Shown here: one piece after another, positions 1 through 6,064 of the stretch | How the letters are laid out: the number at the start of each line of letters is the position of its first letter | Position numbering within the stretch: the first letter of the stretch is position 1 | NCBI GenBank assembly: GCA_023423775.1 | Contig: JAFAEZ010000051.1 | Coordinates: forward strand, 1 to 11,837 | Direction: 5' to 3' | Length of the DNA stretch: 11,837 nucleotides | Origin: Pseudomonadota bacterium | GTDB taxonomy: Bacteria > Pseudomonadota > Alphaproteobacteria > Sphingomonadales > Sphingomonadaceae | The notes under the pieces: generated by a model | What the model was told of the DNA's origin: nothing | Databases searched by the model: none | Seen by the model: only the letters and a program-made list of their open reading frames with translations | Made by a program: the position numbers and the translations under genes

Positions 1-820
1 CGGCCCGCGCCGCCCAAAAAGGGCCCGCCCCCATCAATTCGGGGGCGCCCGATCGGGCGCCGACGGTGGCGAAGGCGTCCGCGGCCGCATCGCAATCGTG
101 CGCGCGCCATGCGGCAAGACCCGACACCCAGGCCGCCTGCAGCGCCCATTCGCCACTGCCGCTGCGGGCGGCGTCGGCAAGCCGGCGCGCGTCGCTGTCG
201 GCGCCGATCAGATAGTAGGACCACGCGATGCGCTGCTGGAATTCGGTAAGCGCGGCCGGCGTCAGCGCATATTGCTGCGGCGTCAGCAGCGCCTCGGCCG
301 CGCGCGGCTGGTCGGCGACGATCAGCGGCTGGATCTGCGTTTCGAGGGAGGCCGCGACGGGATCGGACTTGGTGACGCTCCGTGCCCGCGTCCGGCGCGG
401 CTGCTCGCCGCCCCAGATCAGCGTCTGAGTGGGCGTGATGGCCGGCAGCTCGATCGCGCCGCGTGTCTGGGCGAGCCGGCCGAGCTGGGCGGCCTGGGGC
501 TGGTCCGGGGCAAGCGCGACCAGGGTGGTGAGCTGGTCGAGCGTCACCACCGGTGAGCCTTTGGCGAGGTAGAGCTGCGCCCGCGCGGCGGCGTGGAGAG
601 GGCCGTTGCCCATGCCGTCGAGCCGCGCGGCGGCGCCGGCCCAGTCGCCGCTGCGGATCGCGGCGAAGACCTCGCGATAGAAGCTGCGCTCGGCAGCGCT
701 GAGCGCGGTCGGCTTGGCGGCGCGGGCCTTGGCGATCGTCGGCACGGCATCGGCCAGCGCCGGCGCGGCGGGCAGGGTGAGCGCGGCCGCGGCCAGCAGC
801 AGGGTGCGGATCTGGGTCAT
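1..820 (-). CDS. Soluble lytic murein transglycosylase, N-terminal part (partial at left edge)
   Basis: Periplasmic Slt70-like enzyme that would cleave the MurNAc-GlcNAc bond of peptidoglycan to form 1,6-anhydro ends. I translated 273 codons from the ATG at 820-818; no stop occurs before the window edge. Residues 1-23 are a clean Sec signal peptide (MTQIRTLLL, alanine-rich core, cleavage after ALA). The rest is the helical superhelix seen in Slt proteins: repeated helix pairs rich in Ala and Leu, with AYYLIG-like (WSYYLIGADS) and, at the very edge, GPFWAARA, matching the repeated YWxAR motif just ahead of the catalytic domain. The SLT catalytic domain lies outside the window, so catalytic residues cannot be checked. 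The start is supported by AAGGA at 829-833 (read on the minus strand) eight bases upstream. The ATG overlaps the stop of the upstream UDG-like gene (ATGA), so the two are probably translationally coupled. Confidence 0.85.
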   Translation of the reverse strand, partial: MTQIRTLLLAAAALTLPAAPALADAVPTIAKARAAKPTALSAAERSFYREVFAAIRSGDWAGAAARLDGMGNGPLHAAARAQLYLAKGSPVVTLDQLTTLVALAPDQPQAAQLGRLAQTRGAIELPAITPTQTLIWGGEQPRRTRARSVTKSDPVAASLETQIQPLIVADQPRAAEALLTPQQYALTPAALTEFQQRIAWSYYLIGADSDARRLADAARSGSGEWALQAAWVSGLAAWRAHDCDAAADAFATVGARSGAPELMGAGPFWAARA

Positions 821-1578
821 GGGGTCGGTCCTTCGACGAGCATCTGCAAGTCGGCCCAGGCAAGCCGTTTGGCGCTGGGCTGCTCGAGCAGGTGGGAGGG
901 AGCGAAAGTGACGAGAGCCGGAATGTCGCCGGCATGCGTGGAAAGGCGGTGCCAGCGGCCGCGCGCCTTGATGACCGAGAGGCCAAGCAGCGCCTTGGAA
1001 CAGGCGTCGCCGAACAAGAGTACGCAATTCGGCGACGCGAGCCCTACATGATGCCTGGCGAGATTCGCGCAATGCGTAGAAGCCGCAGCCGTGAATCTAC
1101 CGTCGGGTGAGCGCAGGCAGGACAGCGATGCCAGATAGACCGAGTTCCGGTCGCGGCCGATTGCGGCCAGCATGCGGTCGAACAGCCGTCCGGCCTCGCC
1201 GGAGAGCAAGGTGCCCGTGCTGCAATCCTCGGCCTCCGGCATGTCGGTGACGAACATCAGGCCGGCAGCGGGATCGCCGGACGGGCAGACGCGTGGCGCC
1301 GAGGGGGAGGCGTAAGGCAGAGCGTCGCTGTCGCGCAGATAAGCGTGGAACAGGGGGAGCTGGTCGGGGAGCGGTTCCGCCTGTGCCGTCGGCTTTTGTC
1401 CCTGCCGTTGCTGGCCGATGGCGACCGGCGCTGCGGGGCTGCTCGTTTCCGGCTTGGGCTTCGGGCGCAGCCAATCGCGCGGCTCCTCGTCGACCATGAC
1501 GTCGACGCCCGCGTCGGCCCACCACTGCAACGCGCTCGCCGCGATTGCAGGGTCGATAGAGTTGTTGCCCCGCTCCAC
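817..1578 (-). CDS. Uracil-DNA glycosylase superfamily protein, divergent family 4-like
   Basis: Resembles the single-domain UDG superfamily that removes uracil from DNA. Family-like blocks are visible: FVTDMPEAED where family 4 has GEAPGxxED; GxLLSGEAGRLFDRMLAAIG; YLASLSCLRS; VLLFGDACSKALLG; and the terminal motif TFAPSHLLEQPSAKR. Two features argue against a standard enzyme. The terminal motif reads APS where the family has HPS/HPR, so the catalytic-pocket histidine is alanine (GCT codon). The N-terminal Cys pair of the 4Fe-4S cluster is also absent, although a C-x15-C pair (LSC...THC) remains. A proline-rich, probably disordered linker precedes the core. The start is uncertain: GTG at 1578 follows AAGAAGG, while a TTG at 1614 would extend the protein by 12 residues but has no ribosome binding site and lies inside the inverted repeat. 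The stop overlaps the transglycosylase ATG. It could be an inactive or altered-specificity DNA-binding paralogue. Confidence 0.75.
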   Translation of the reverse strand: MERGNNSIDPAIAASALQWWADAGVDVMVDEEPRDWLRPKPKPETSSPAAPVAIGQQRQGQKPTAQAEPLPDQLPLFHAYLRDSDALPYASPSAPRVCPSGDPAAGLMFVTDMPEAEDCSTGTLLSGEAGRLFDRMLAAIGRDRNSVYLASLSCLRSPDGRFTAAASTHCANLARHHVGLASPNCVLLFGDACSKALLGLSVIKARGRWHRLSTHAGDIPALVTFAPSHLLEQPSAKRLAWADLQMLVEGPTP

Positions 1579-1597
1579 GCCCTTCTTAGGGTCACTA

Positions 1598-1615
1598 GTT
1601 GACGGGCTGGTCAAC
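1598..1615. promoter_or_regulatory. Inverted repeat GTTGAC-N6-GTCAAC in the divergent promoter region
   Basis: The sequence shows perfect 6-bp arms (GTTGAC at 1598-1603, GTCAAC at 1610-1615) around a 6-bp spacer, between the divergent UDG-like and ETF-QO genes. Each arm contains a TTGAC core, so each strand carries a -35-like hexamer (TTGACG on plus, TTGACC on minus). No convincing -10 box lies 16-18 bp downstream on either strand. The site could be an operator for a dimeric regulator or a pair of back-to-back -35 elements. Function is inferred from position and symmetry only. Confidence 0.35.
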
Positions 1616-1694
1616 CGTAAAATCGCAGCTTATCTGCCAGACGTTGGCCGTTTGCGACGAAGAAGTCGGCGACGGCGCCGAAACGGAGAGCGGA

Positions 1695-3341
1695 ATGTCT
1701 GAGCGCGAGTCCATGGCTTATGATGTGGTGATCGTGGGCGCAGGGCCCGCGGGCCTCGCCGCATCGATCCGCCTGAAGCAGCTCGCCGAGGCGCAAGGCC
1801 GCGAGCTCAGTGTCTGCATCCTCGAAAAGGGATCGGAGGTCGGCGCGCATATTTTGTCGGGCGCGGTCATTGATCCCAAGGCGTTGGATGAGCTTCTTCC
1901 CAACTGGAAGGAGCTGAATAGCCCGCTCACGGTGCCGGTGACCGAGAACCACCACTGGGTGCTCACCGGGAAGAAGAAATACGGCATGCCGCATCTGATG
2001 ATGCCGCCGTTCATGAACAACAAGGGCACCTACACCGCCTCGCTCGGCAATGTCTGCCGCTGGCTTGCCGGCCAGGCCGAGGCGCTCGGCGTCGAGATTT
2101 TCCCCGGCTTCGCCGCCGCCGAAGTGCTGTTCCACGAGGACGGCTCTGTGAAAGGCGTCGCCACCGGTGACATGGGCGTCGCGCGCGACGGCACCCACAA
2201 GCCCGACTACCAGCCCGGCATGGAATTGCACGGGCGCTACACCTTCTTCGCCGAGGGCGCGCGCGGCCATCTCACCAAGGAGCTGAAGCGCATCTTCAGT
2301 CTCGATGCAGAGAGCGAGCCGCAAGTCTATGGAATTGGCTTGAAAGAACTGTGGGACATCGATCCGGACAAGCATGTCCCGGGGCGCGTCATCCACACCC
2401 AGGGCTGGCCGCTCGACGACGCCTGGGGCGGCGGTTTCCTCTACCACCAGGAGAACAACCAGGTCGCCTTGGGCTTCGTGGTCGCGCTCAATTACCGCAA
2501 TCCCTATCTCTCGCCGTTCGAGGAATTCCAGCGCTGGAAGCAGCATCCGGAGATCCGCGCGATCCTCGAGGGCGGTCGCCGCGTCAGCTACGGCGCGCGG
2601 GCGATCAACGAGGGCGGCTGGCAGGCGGTGCCGAAGCTCGCCTTCCCGGGCGGCGCGCTGATCGGCTGCTCGGCCGGCTTCGTGAACGTGCCGCGCATCA
2701 AAGGCAGCCATACGGCGATGAAGTCGGGCATGCTCGCCGCCGAGGCGGCGTTCGAGGCGATCGTTGCCGATCGTCAGGCCGACGAGCTGTCGACCTATGA
2801 AAACAGCCTTCGTAACAGCTGGATAGCGGACGAACTTAAAACTGTCCGCAACGTCGAGCCGATGGTTGCGAAGTTCGGAGGGACGCTCGGCACCATCCTC
2901 GCTGGCGCCGACATGTGGATGCGCCATCTCGGCATCGGCCTGCCGTTCACGATGAAGCACCATGCCGACAATGAATCGCTGTGGCGTAAGGATGTGGCGC
3001 GGCCGATCGACTATCCCAAACCCGACGGCACGATCAGCTTCGACCGCCTCTCCTCGGTGTTCCTGTCGAACACCAATCATGAGGAGGATCAGCCGGTTCA
3101 TCTGACGCTCAAGGACGCTTCGATACCGGTCGACGTCAATCTCGCCCAATATGCCGGGCCTGAGCAGCGTTATTGCCCGGCGGGCGTTTATGAATTTGTG
3201 GAGGAAGGCGGCCAGCCCCGCCTTCAGATCAACGCGCAGAATTGCGTCCACTGCAAGACGTGCGACATCAAGGATCCCACCCAGAACATCAATTGGGTGG
3301 TGCCGGAAGGCGGAGGAGGACCCAATTACCCCAATATGTAA
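1695..3341 (+). CDS. Electron transfer flavoprotein-ubiquinone oxidoreductase (ETF-QO)
   Basis: Membrane-associated FAD and 4Fe-4S enzyme that oxidises reduced ETF and passes electrons to ubiquinone, linking fatty-acid and amino-acid dehydrogenases to the respiratory chain. The protein is 548 residues, normal for the family. Residues 9-20 hold the dinucleotide-binding motif YDVVIVGAGPAG. The middle carries the family blocks HILSGAVIDPKAL, GKKKYGMPHLMMPP, VYGIGLKELWDI, and GALIGCSAGFVNVPRIKGSH (FAD/quinone region). The C-terminal ferredoxin-like domain has cysteines 494, 517, 520 and 523 (CPAGVYEF...CVHCKTCDIKDP), all four cluster ligands. It ends in the typical GPNYPNM. The ATG at 1695 is chosen because GGAG lies six bases upstream; M7 (1713) is a weaker alternative. 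It is divergent from the UDG-like gene, and its last codons contain the GGA-rich stretch that may serve the downstream TPR gene. Confidence 0.97.
   Translation: MSERESMAYDVVIVGAGPAGLAASIRLKQLAEAQGRELSVCILEKGSEVGAHILSGAVIDPKALDELLPNWKELNSPLTVPVTENHHWVLTGKKKYGMPHLMMPPFMNNKGTYTASLGNVCRWLAGQAEALGVEIFPGFAAAEVLFHEDGSVKGVATGDMGVARDGTHKPDYQPGMELHGRYTFFAEGARGHLTKELKRIFSLDAESEPQVYGIGLKELWDIDPDKHVPGRVIHTQGWPLDDAWGGGFLYHQENNQVALGFVVALNYRNPYLSPFEEFQRWKQHPEIRAILEGGRRVSYGARAINEGGWQAVPKLAFPGGALIGCSAGFVNVPRIKGSHTAMKSGMLAAEAAFEAIVADRQADELSTYENSLRNSWIADELKTVRNVEPMVAKFGGTLGTILAGADMWMRHLGIGLPFTMKHHADNESLWRKDVARPIDYPKPDGTISFDRLSSVFLSNTNHEEDQPVHLTLKDASIPVDVNLAQYAGPEQRYCPAGVYEFVEEGGQPRLQINAQNCVHCKTCDIKDPTQNINWVVPEGGGGPNYPNM
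3312..3320 (+). promoter_or_regulatory. Strong Shine-Dalgarno sequence inside the 3' end of the ETF-QO gene
   Basis: GGAGGAGGA lies within the codons for the conserved glycine run of ETF-QO (GGC GGA GGA GGA). It is an excellent match to anti-SD, but the nearest codons in the TPR frame are ATT (3325) and ATA (3334), not ATG/GTG/TTG. The only nearby ATG (3336-3338) is followed directly by TAA in the ETF-QO frame. It probably drives or assists translation of the downstream TPR gene, though it could simply reflect protein-level constraint on the glycines. Confidence 0.4.
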
Positions 3342-4995
3342 GCCCGGGCTCCGCGCTCTTCTGGTCGCCGCTTTGATCGTCCCGGCCGGCGCCGCCCAGG
3401 CGAGCCGCGACGATCTGGCGGTGATGAGCGCCTACGCCCAGGCGCGGGCCGCCGACAATGCTGGTGAGGCAAGCCGCGCCGCCCAGGGCTATGCGGCTGC
3501 GCTGGCGCTGATGCCCGACAATGACGTGCTTGCCGCTCGCGTCCTGACGCAGGCGCTGCAGGCTGGGGACCGCCCGCTCGCGGTCCGCGCCGCGCGCAAG
3601 CTCGAGAAGAGCGGCAATCTCGCACCCGACGCGCGCCTGCTCCTGTTCGGCGAGGCGCTCGCCGCCCGTAACTGGAAGGCCGCCGGCGTGCAGGCCGATC
3701 GGATCGGCGCGGACGAGATCTTTGCCTTCATGACGCCAGTGCTGCGCGCCTGGCTGGCGGTCGACGCCCGCAAGGGGGATCCGCTCGCCATTCTCGACTC
3801 GGCCAAGGACAATCCGCTCGCCGCTGCTTATGCTGCCGAGCATCGCCCCTTCATCCTGATCGCCCGGGGCGACGAGAAGCAGGGCGTCGCCGAACTGCTG
3901 GCCACCGCGCCGGGCAGCGGCGGTCGCGCCAGCCGCTTGCGCATCGCCGGCGCCGCGGAATTGGCCCGGAAGGGCAAGCGCGACGCGGCCATGCTGCTGC
4001 TGCAGGGCGACGATGAGCCCGTGGTTGCCGCGCGCCGTCTCCTGGAAGCCGGCAAGCCTATCCCTGGAGCGATCGGCGGAGCCCAGGCCGGCGTCGCCGA
4101 ATTCCTCGTCCGCATCGCGATCGACCTCAACCGCCAGAATGTCGCCCCGCTGGCTTTGTCGTTTGCGCGGCTCGCCACCTTCCTTGCGCCCGACAATAGC
4201 GAGACCTGGATCGTCACGAGCCAGCTGTTGGGCGCTCGCGACCAATATGCCACGGGGCTGGCCATGCTCGCCAACGTCCCGGCCGGCGATCCCTTTGCCG
4301 GTTCGGTCGAGGACCATCGCATCGCTTTGCTGGTCGATGCCGGCAACAAGGAGCAGGCCTTGGCCGAGGCGCAGCGCGCCGTCGCGGGGCCCAACCCGAC
4401 GGCGGCCGACTGGACCAGGCTCGGCGATCTCAACAACCAGTTGAAGCGGCTCGACGAGGCCGCCCAGGCCTATGGCAAGGCGCTCGCGCTGGTCGAGTCG
4501 GGCGAGGCCGGGCAGCAGGCCTGGACGCTGCACCTGTTGCGCGGCGGCGCGCTCGAGCAGGCGGGCAAGTGGCCCGAGGCCAAGACGGATCTGCAGGCCG
4601 CGTACAAATTGGCGCCGCAGCAGCCGATCGTGCTCAATTATCTCGGCTACGCGCAGCTCGAGCGGCGCGAGAATATCGACGAGGCGATGAAGCTGATCGC
4701 GCTGGCCTCGAAGATGCAGCCCGACAGTGCCGAGATCACCGACAGCCTCGGCTGGGCGCATTATCTGCGGGGCAATCTGCCCGAGGCGATCGCTCTGCTC
4801 GAGCGCGCGGTTGAGGGCCAGCCGGCCGACCCGGCAATCAACGAGCATCTCGGCGACGCTTATTACAGCGCCGGGCGCCGCTACGAGGCGCGCTACGCCT
4901 GGGAAGCCGCCTTGCTCCATGCCGAGGAAGAGGATGCCGGCCGCCTGCGTGCCAAGATCCAGTCCGGGCTGACGCCGAAGCTCGCTTCGCCCTGA
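3325..4995 (+). CDS. Secreted tetratricopeptide-repeat protein (start codon unresolved)
   Basis: A TPR scaffold protein, probably periplasmic; partner and role unknown. A signal-peptide-like stretch (KPGLRALLVAALIVPAGAAQA, encoded from 3340) precedes an alanine-rich helical solenoid. The last third holds recognisable TPR units: LGDLNNQLKRLDEAAQAYGK, the LLRGGALEQAGKWPEA unit, LNYLGYAQLERRENIDEA, DSLGWAHYLRGNLPEAIALL and INEHLGDAYYSAGRRYEA. The frame overlaps the ETF-QO end and has no ATG, GTG or TTG just before the signal peptide. I place the start at ATT 3325, five bases after the SD at 3312-3320, but ATA 3334, CTG 3361 or TTG 3373 are possible. GTG 3421/ATG 3424 would delete the signal peptide. 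An in-frame ATG at 3190 would need a long overlap. The stop overlaps the ispE ATG by one base (TGATG). The gene is real; the exact start is not established. Confidence 0.85.
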   Translation: MTPICKPGLRALLVAALIVPAGAAQASRDDLAVMSAYAQARAADNAGEASRAAQGYAAALALMPDNDVLAARVLTQALQAGDRPLAVRAARKLEKSGNLAPDARLLLFGEALAARNWKAAGVQADRIGADEIFAFMTPVLRAWLAVDARKGDPLAILDSAKDNPLAAAYAAEHRPFILIARGDEKQGVAELLATAPGSGGRASRLRIAGAAELARKGKRDAAMLLLQGDDEPVVAARRLLEAGKPIPGAIGGAQAGVAEFLVRIAIDLNRQNVAPLALSFARLATFLAPDNSETWIVTSQLLGARDQYATGLAMLANVPAGDPFAGSVEDHRIALLVDAGNKEQALAEAQRAVAGPNPTAADWTRLGDLNNQLKRLDEAAQAYGKALALVESGEAGQQAWTLHLLRGGALEQAGKWPEAKTDLQAAYKLAPQQPIVLNYLGYAQLERRENIDEAMKLIALASKMQPDSAEITDSLGWAHYLRGNLPEAIALLERAVEGQPADPAINEHLGDAYYSAGRRYEARYAWEAALLHAEEEDAGRLRAKIQSGLTPKLASP

Positions 4996-5810
4996 TGCAG
5001 GAAAAGGCCTACGCCAAGGTCAACCTGGCGCTTCACGTCCGCGGCCGCGAGCCCGATGGCTATCACCGCCTCGAAACCCTGTTCGCCTTCTGCGAGGATG
5101 GCGACACGCTTGCCGTAGCGCCGGGGGAGGGCCTGTCCCTGGCTGTCGCAGGCCCCTTCGCTGCCGCGCTAGGCGACGATCCCGACAATCTCGTCCTCCG
5201 CGCCGCCCGCGCCTTGGCGACGCGCTTCGGCGTGAGCGCTGGCGCCGCGCTCCATCTCGATAAGCACCTGCCGGTCGCGTCCGGGATCGGCGGCGGCTCG
5301 GCAGATGCCGCTGCGGCGCTGCGGCTGCTCTCGCGCTGGTGGGGTCTCGACGCGCCCGAAGCAGTCCTGCTCGAGATCGCCGGGGGCCTCGGCGCCGACG
5401 TTCCCGCCTGCGTCCGCAGCCAGACGGTTCGCGGCGAGGGCAGGGGCGACTGTCTCGTGCCGCAGCCGCACTCGGGTCTCGCGGGGGTGCCGCTGCTTCT
5501 GGTCAATCCGCGGGTGGCGGTGCCGACCGGACCGGTCTTCGCTGGTTGGGACGGAGTCGACCGCGGCCCGCTCGGCGACGCCTTTGTCGGCCGCAACGAT
5601 CTCGAAGGCCCGGCGATCGGGATCGCACCGGTCATTCGCGAAATTCTGTCGGACTTGCGCGGGCAGGCCGGAACACGCCTCGTCCGCATGTCCGGCTCCG
5701 GCGCAACCTGCTTCGCCCTTTTCGTCGACGAGACTGCGCGGGACGTGGCGACCACGGCACTGTCTCGCGCTCATCCCGATTGGTGGCTGCTGCCGACTCG
5801 TCTCAGGTGA
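4995..5810 (+). CDS. ispE: 4-diphosphocytidyl-2-C-methyl-D-erythritol kinase
   Basis: Cytoplasmic GHMP-family kinase of the MEP (non-mevalonate) isoprenoid pathway; it phosphorylates the 2-hydroxyl of CDP-methylerythritol with ATP. The 271-residue protein has all three family motifs: the N-terminal AYAKVNLALHV with Lys8 and DGYHRLETLF (substrate binding); the glycine-rich ATP loop PVASGIGGGSADAAAALRLL (residues 93-112); and the C-terminal RMSGSGATCFALF (231-243). The catalytic aspartate is expected at Asp135 in GLGADVPAC. ATG 4995 shares its A with the stop of the TPR gene, and no separate SD is evident, so translation is probably coupled to it. The TPR-ispE adjacency places isoprenoid synthesis downstream of ETF-QO in one transcription unit. 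Confidence 0.96.
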   Translation: MQEKAYAKVNLALHVRGREPDGYHRLETLFAFCEDGDTLAVAPGEGLSLAVAGPFAAALGDDPDNLVLRAARALATRFGVSAGAALHLDKHLPVASGIGGGSADAAAALRLLSRWWGLDAPEAVLLEIAGGLGADVPACVRSQTVRGEGRGDCLVPQPHSGLAGVPLLLVNPRVAVPTGPVFAGWDGVDRGPLGDAFVGRNDLEGPAIGIAPVIREILSDLRGQAGTRLVRMSGSGATCFALFVDETARDVATTALSRAHPDWWLLPTRLR

Positions 5811-5814
5811 CCCG

Positions 5815-5837
5815 CCGCTCCCGTTGCGGGACGGTTT
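5815..5837 (+). terminator. Weak intrinsic terminator after ispE
   Basis: Four bases after the ispE stop, CCG-(C)-TCCCG pairs with CGGGA-CGG around a TTG loop (8 bp with one bulged C), followed by only three T residues. This would be a weak or partial terminator, or a 3'-end stabilising hairpin for the ETF-QO/TPR/ispE transcript. Confidence 0.35.
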
Positions 5838-5877
5838 GCGCGACCCTTTAACCATCGTGACCGGCTCCCGTGCGTCG

Positions 5878-5893
5878 TGGCACGGCTCTTGCT
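5878..5893 (+). promoter_or_regulatory. Sigma-54 (RpoN) -24/-12 promoter
   Basis: TGGCACGGCTCTTGCT matches the consensus TGGCACG-N4-TTGCW at every specified position, with exactly ten bases between the -24 GG and the -12 GC. It lies in a non-coding gap and points towards the hairpin-rich segment and the 6065-10480 operon; transcription would start around 5903-5905. Sigma-54 promoters need an enhancer-binding activator; I cannot identify its site upstream. A TTTAACCAT at about 5847-5855 resembles a single CtrA half-site but has no partner. Confidence 0.6.
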
Positions 5894-5965
5894 CCGCGCC
5901 CAGCGGACGAGTCGAAGCGCGCTCTGGAGCGTGTGGACATTCGGGGACAGTCCCCGGTCGCCAGT

Positions 5966-6006
5966 CGGCCGGGCGCTGTCGCTCCCTGTACGGCCGGGCC
6001 GCTGTC
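5966..6006 (+). repeat. Imperfect tandem-type direct repeat within the leader/ncRNA
   Basis: CGGCCGGGCGCTGTC (5966-5980) recurs as CGGCCGGGCCGCTGTC (5991-6006), differing by one inserted C, with a 10-bp spacer. The second copy supplies the 5' arm of the terminator. CGGCCG is self-complementary, so copy 1 (5966-5971) can pair with copy 2 (5991-5996) and compete with terminator formation. Confidence 0.5.
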
Positions 6007-6028
6007 AGCTGCGGTCCGGCCTTTTTTT
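5992..6028 (+). terminator. Strong intrinsic terminator
   Basis: GGCCGGGCCGC (5992-6002) pairs with GCGGTCCGGCC (6011-6021) over 11 bp with one G-U pair and an 8-nt loop. It is followed at once by seven T residues (6022-6028), a textbook rho-independent terminator. It sits about 120 nt after the sigma-54 promoter and 37 nt before the crotonase ATG, so it ends a short transcript or attenuates the operon. Confidence 0.85.
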
Positions 6029-6037
6029 CGGGACAAA

Positions 6038-6055
6038 TTGCCTCCGCGGGGGCAA
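6038..6055 (+). promoter_or_regulatory. Hairpin or near-palindrome abutting the crotonase ribosome binding site
   Basis: TTGCCTC (6038-6044) pairs with GGGGCAA (6049-6055) around a CGCG tetraloop (7 bp, one T-G pair). Its 3' arm runs into AAGGA (6054-6058), the SD six bases before the ATG at 6065. It could modulate initiation as RNA structure or be a DNA operator; the sequence alone does not decide. Confidence 0.3.
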
Positions 6056-6064
6056 GGATCGATC

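Larger units (their letters stand above)
5904..6028 (+). ncRNA. Candidate structured small RNA or operon leader
   Basis: A transcript of about 125 nt is bounded by the sigma-54 promoter and an intrinsic terminator, with no supportable gene inside. Visible hairpins are: CGCGCT/AGCGTG around CTGG (5918-5933, includes a G-U pair); CGGGGA/TCCCCG around CAG (5942-5956, perfect); and the terminator stem (5992-6021). A near-duplicate segment (5966-5980 and 5991-6006) could form an alternative pairing. It does not resemble 6S, SRP, tmRNA or RNase P RNA that I can recognise. It could be a free-standing sRNA or an attenuator leader of the crotonase operon. The 5' end is predicted from the promoter only. 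Confidence 0.45.

Noticed and set aside
98..1051. Several plus-strand frames of 65-152 codons in the first kilobase
   Set aside because: They lie opposite the transglycosylase and UDG-like genes, whose minus-strand frames have a signal peptide, SD and family motifs.
1598..1635. Sigma-70 promoter for ETF-QO built on TTGACG at 1599-1604
   Set aside because: No acceptable -10 hexamer at 16-18 bp; TAAAAT (1618-1623) is only 13 bp away.
1611..3251. 546-codon open frame antisense to ETF-QO
   Set aside because: It mirrors the GC-biased codon pattern of the sense gene, has no recognisable domain, and the sense strand holds a full ETF-QO with all motifs.
3289..4920. 543-codon antisense frame opposite the TPR gene
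   Set aside because: Shadow of a GC-rich gene; the sense strand carries clear TPR motifs and a signal peptide, while the antisense product is low-complexity Arg/Gly/Leu.
5870..6064. N-terminal extension of the crotonase to an ATG at 5870
   Set aside because: It would translate the sigma-54 promoter and the terminator T-run; the 6065 ATG has a proper SD and begins at the family N-terminus.
5811..6064. Known housekeeping RNA (6S, SRP, tmRNA, RNase P or tRNA) in the gap
   Set aside because: No SRP tetraloop/GGAA region, no tRNA-like ends or T-loop, and no recognisable 6S or RNase P core.
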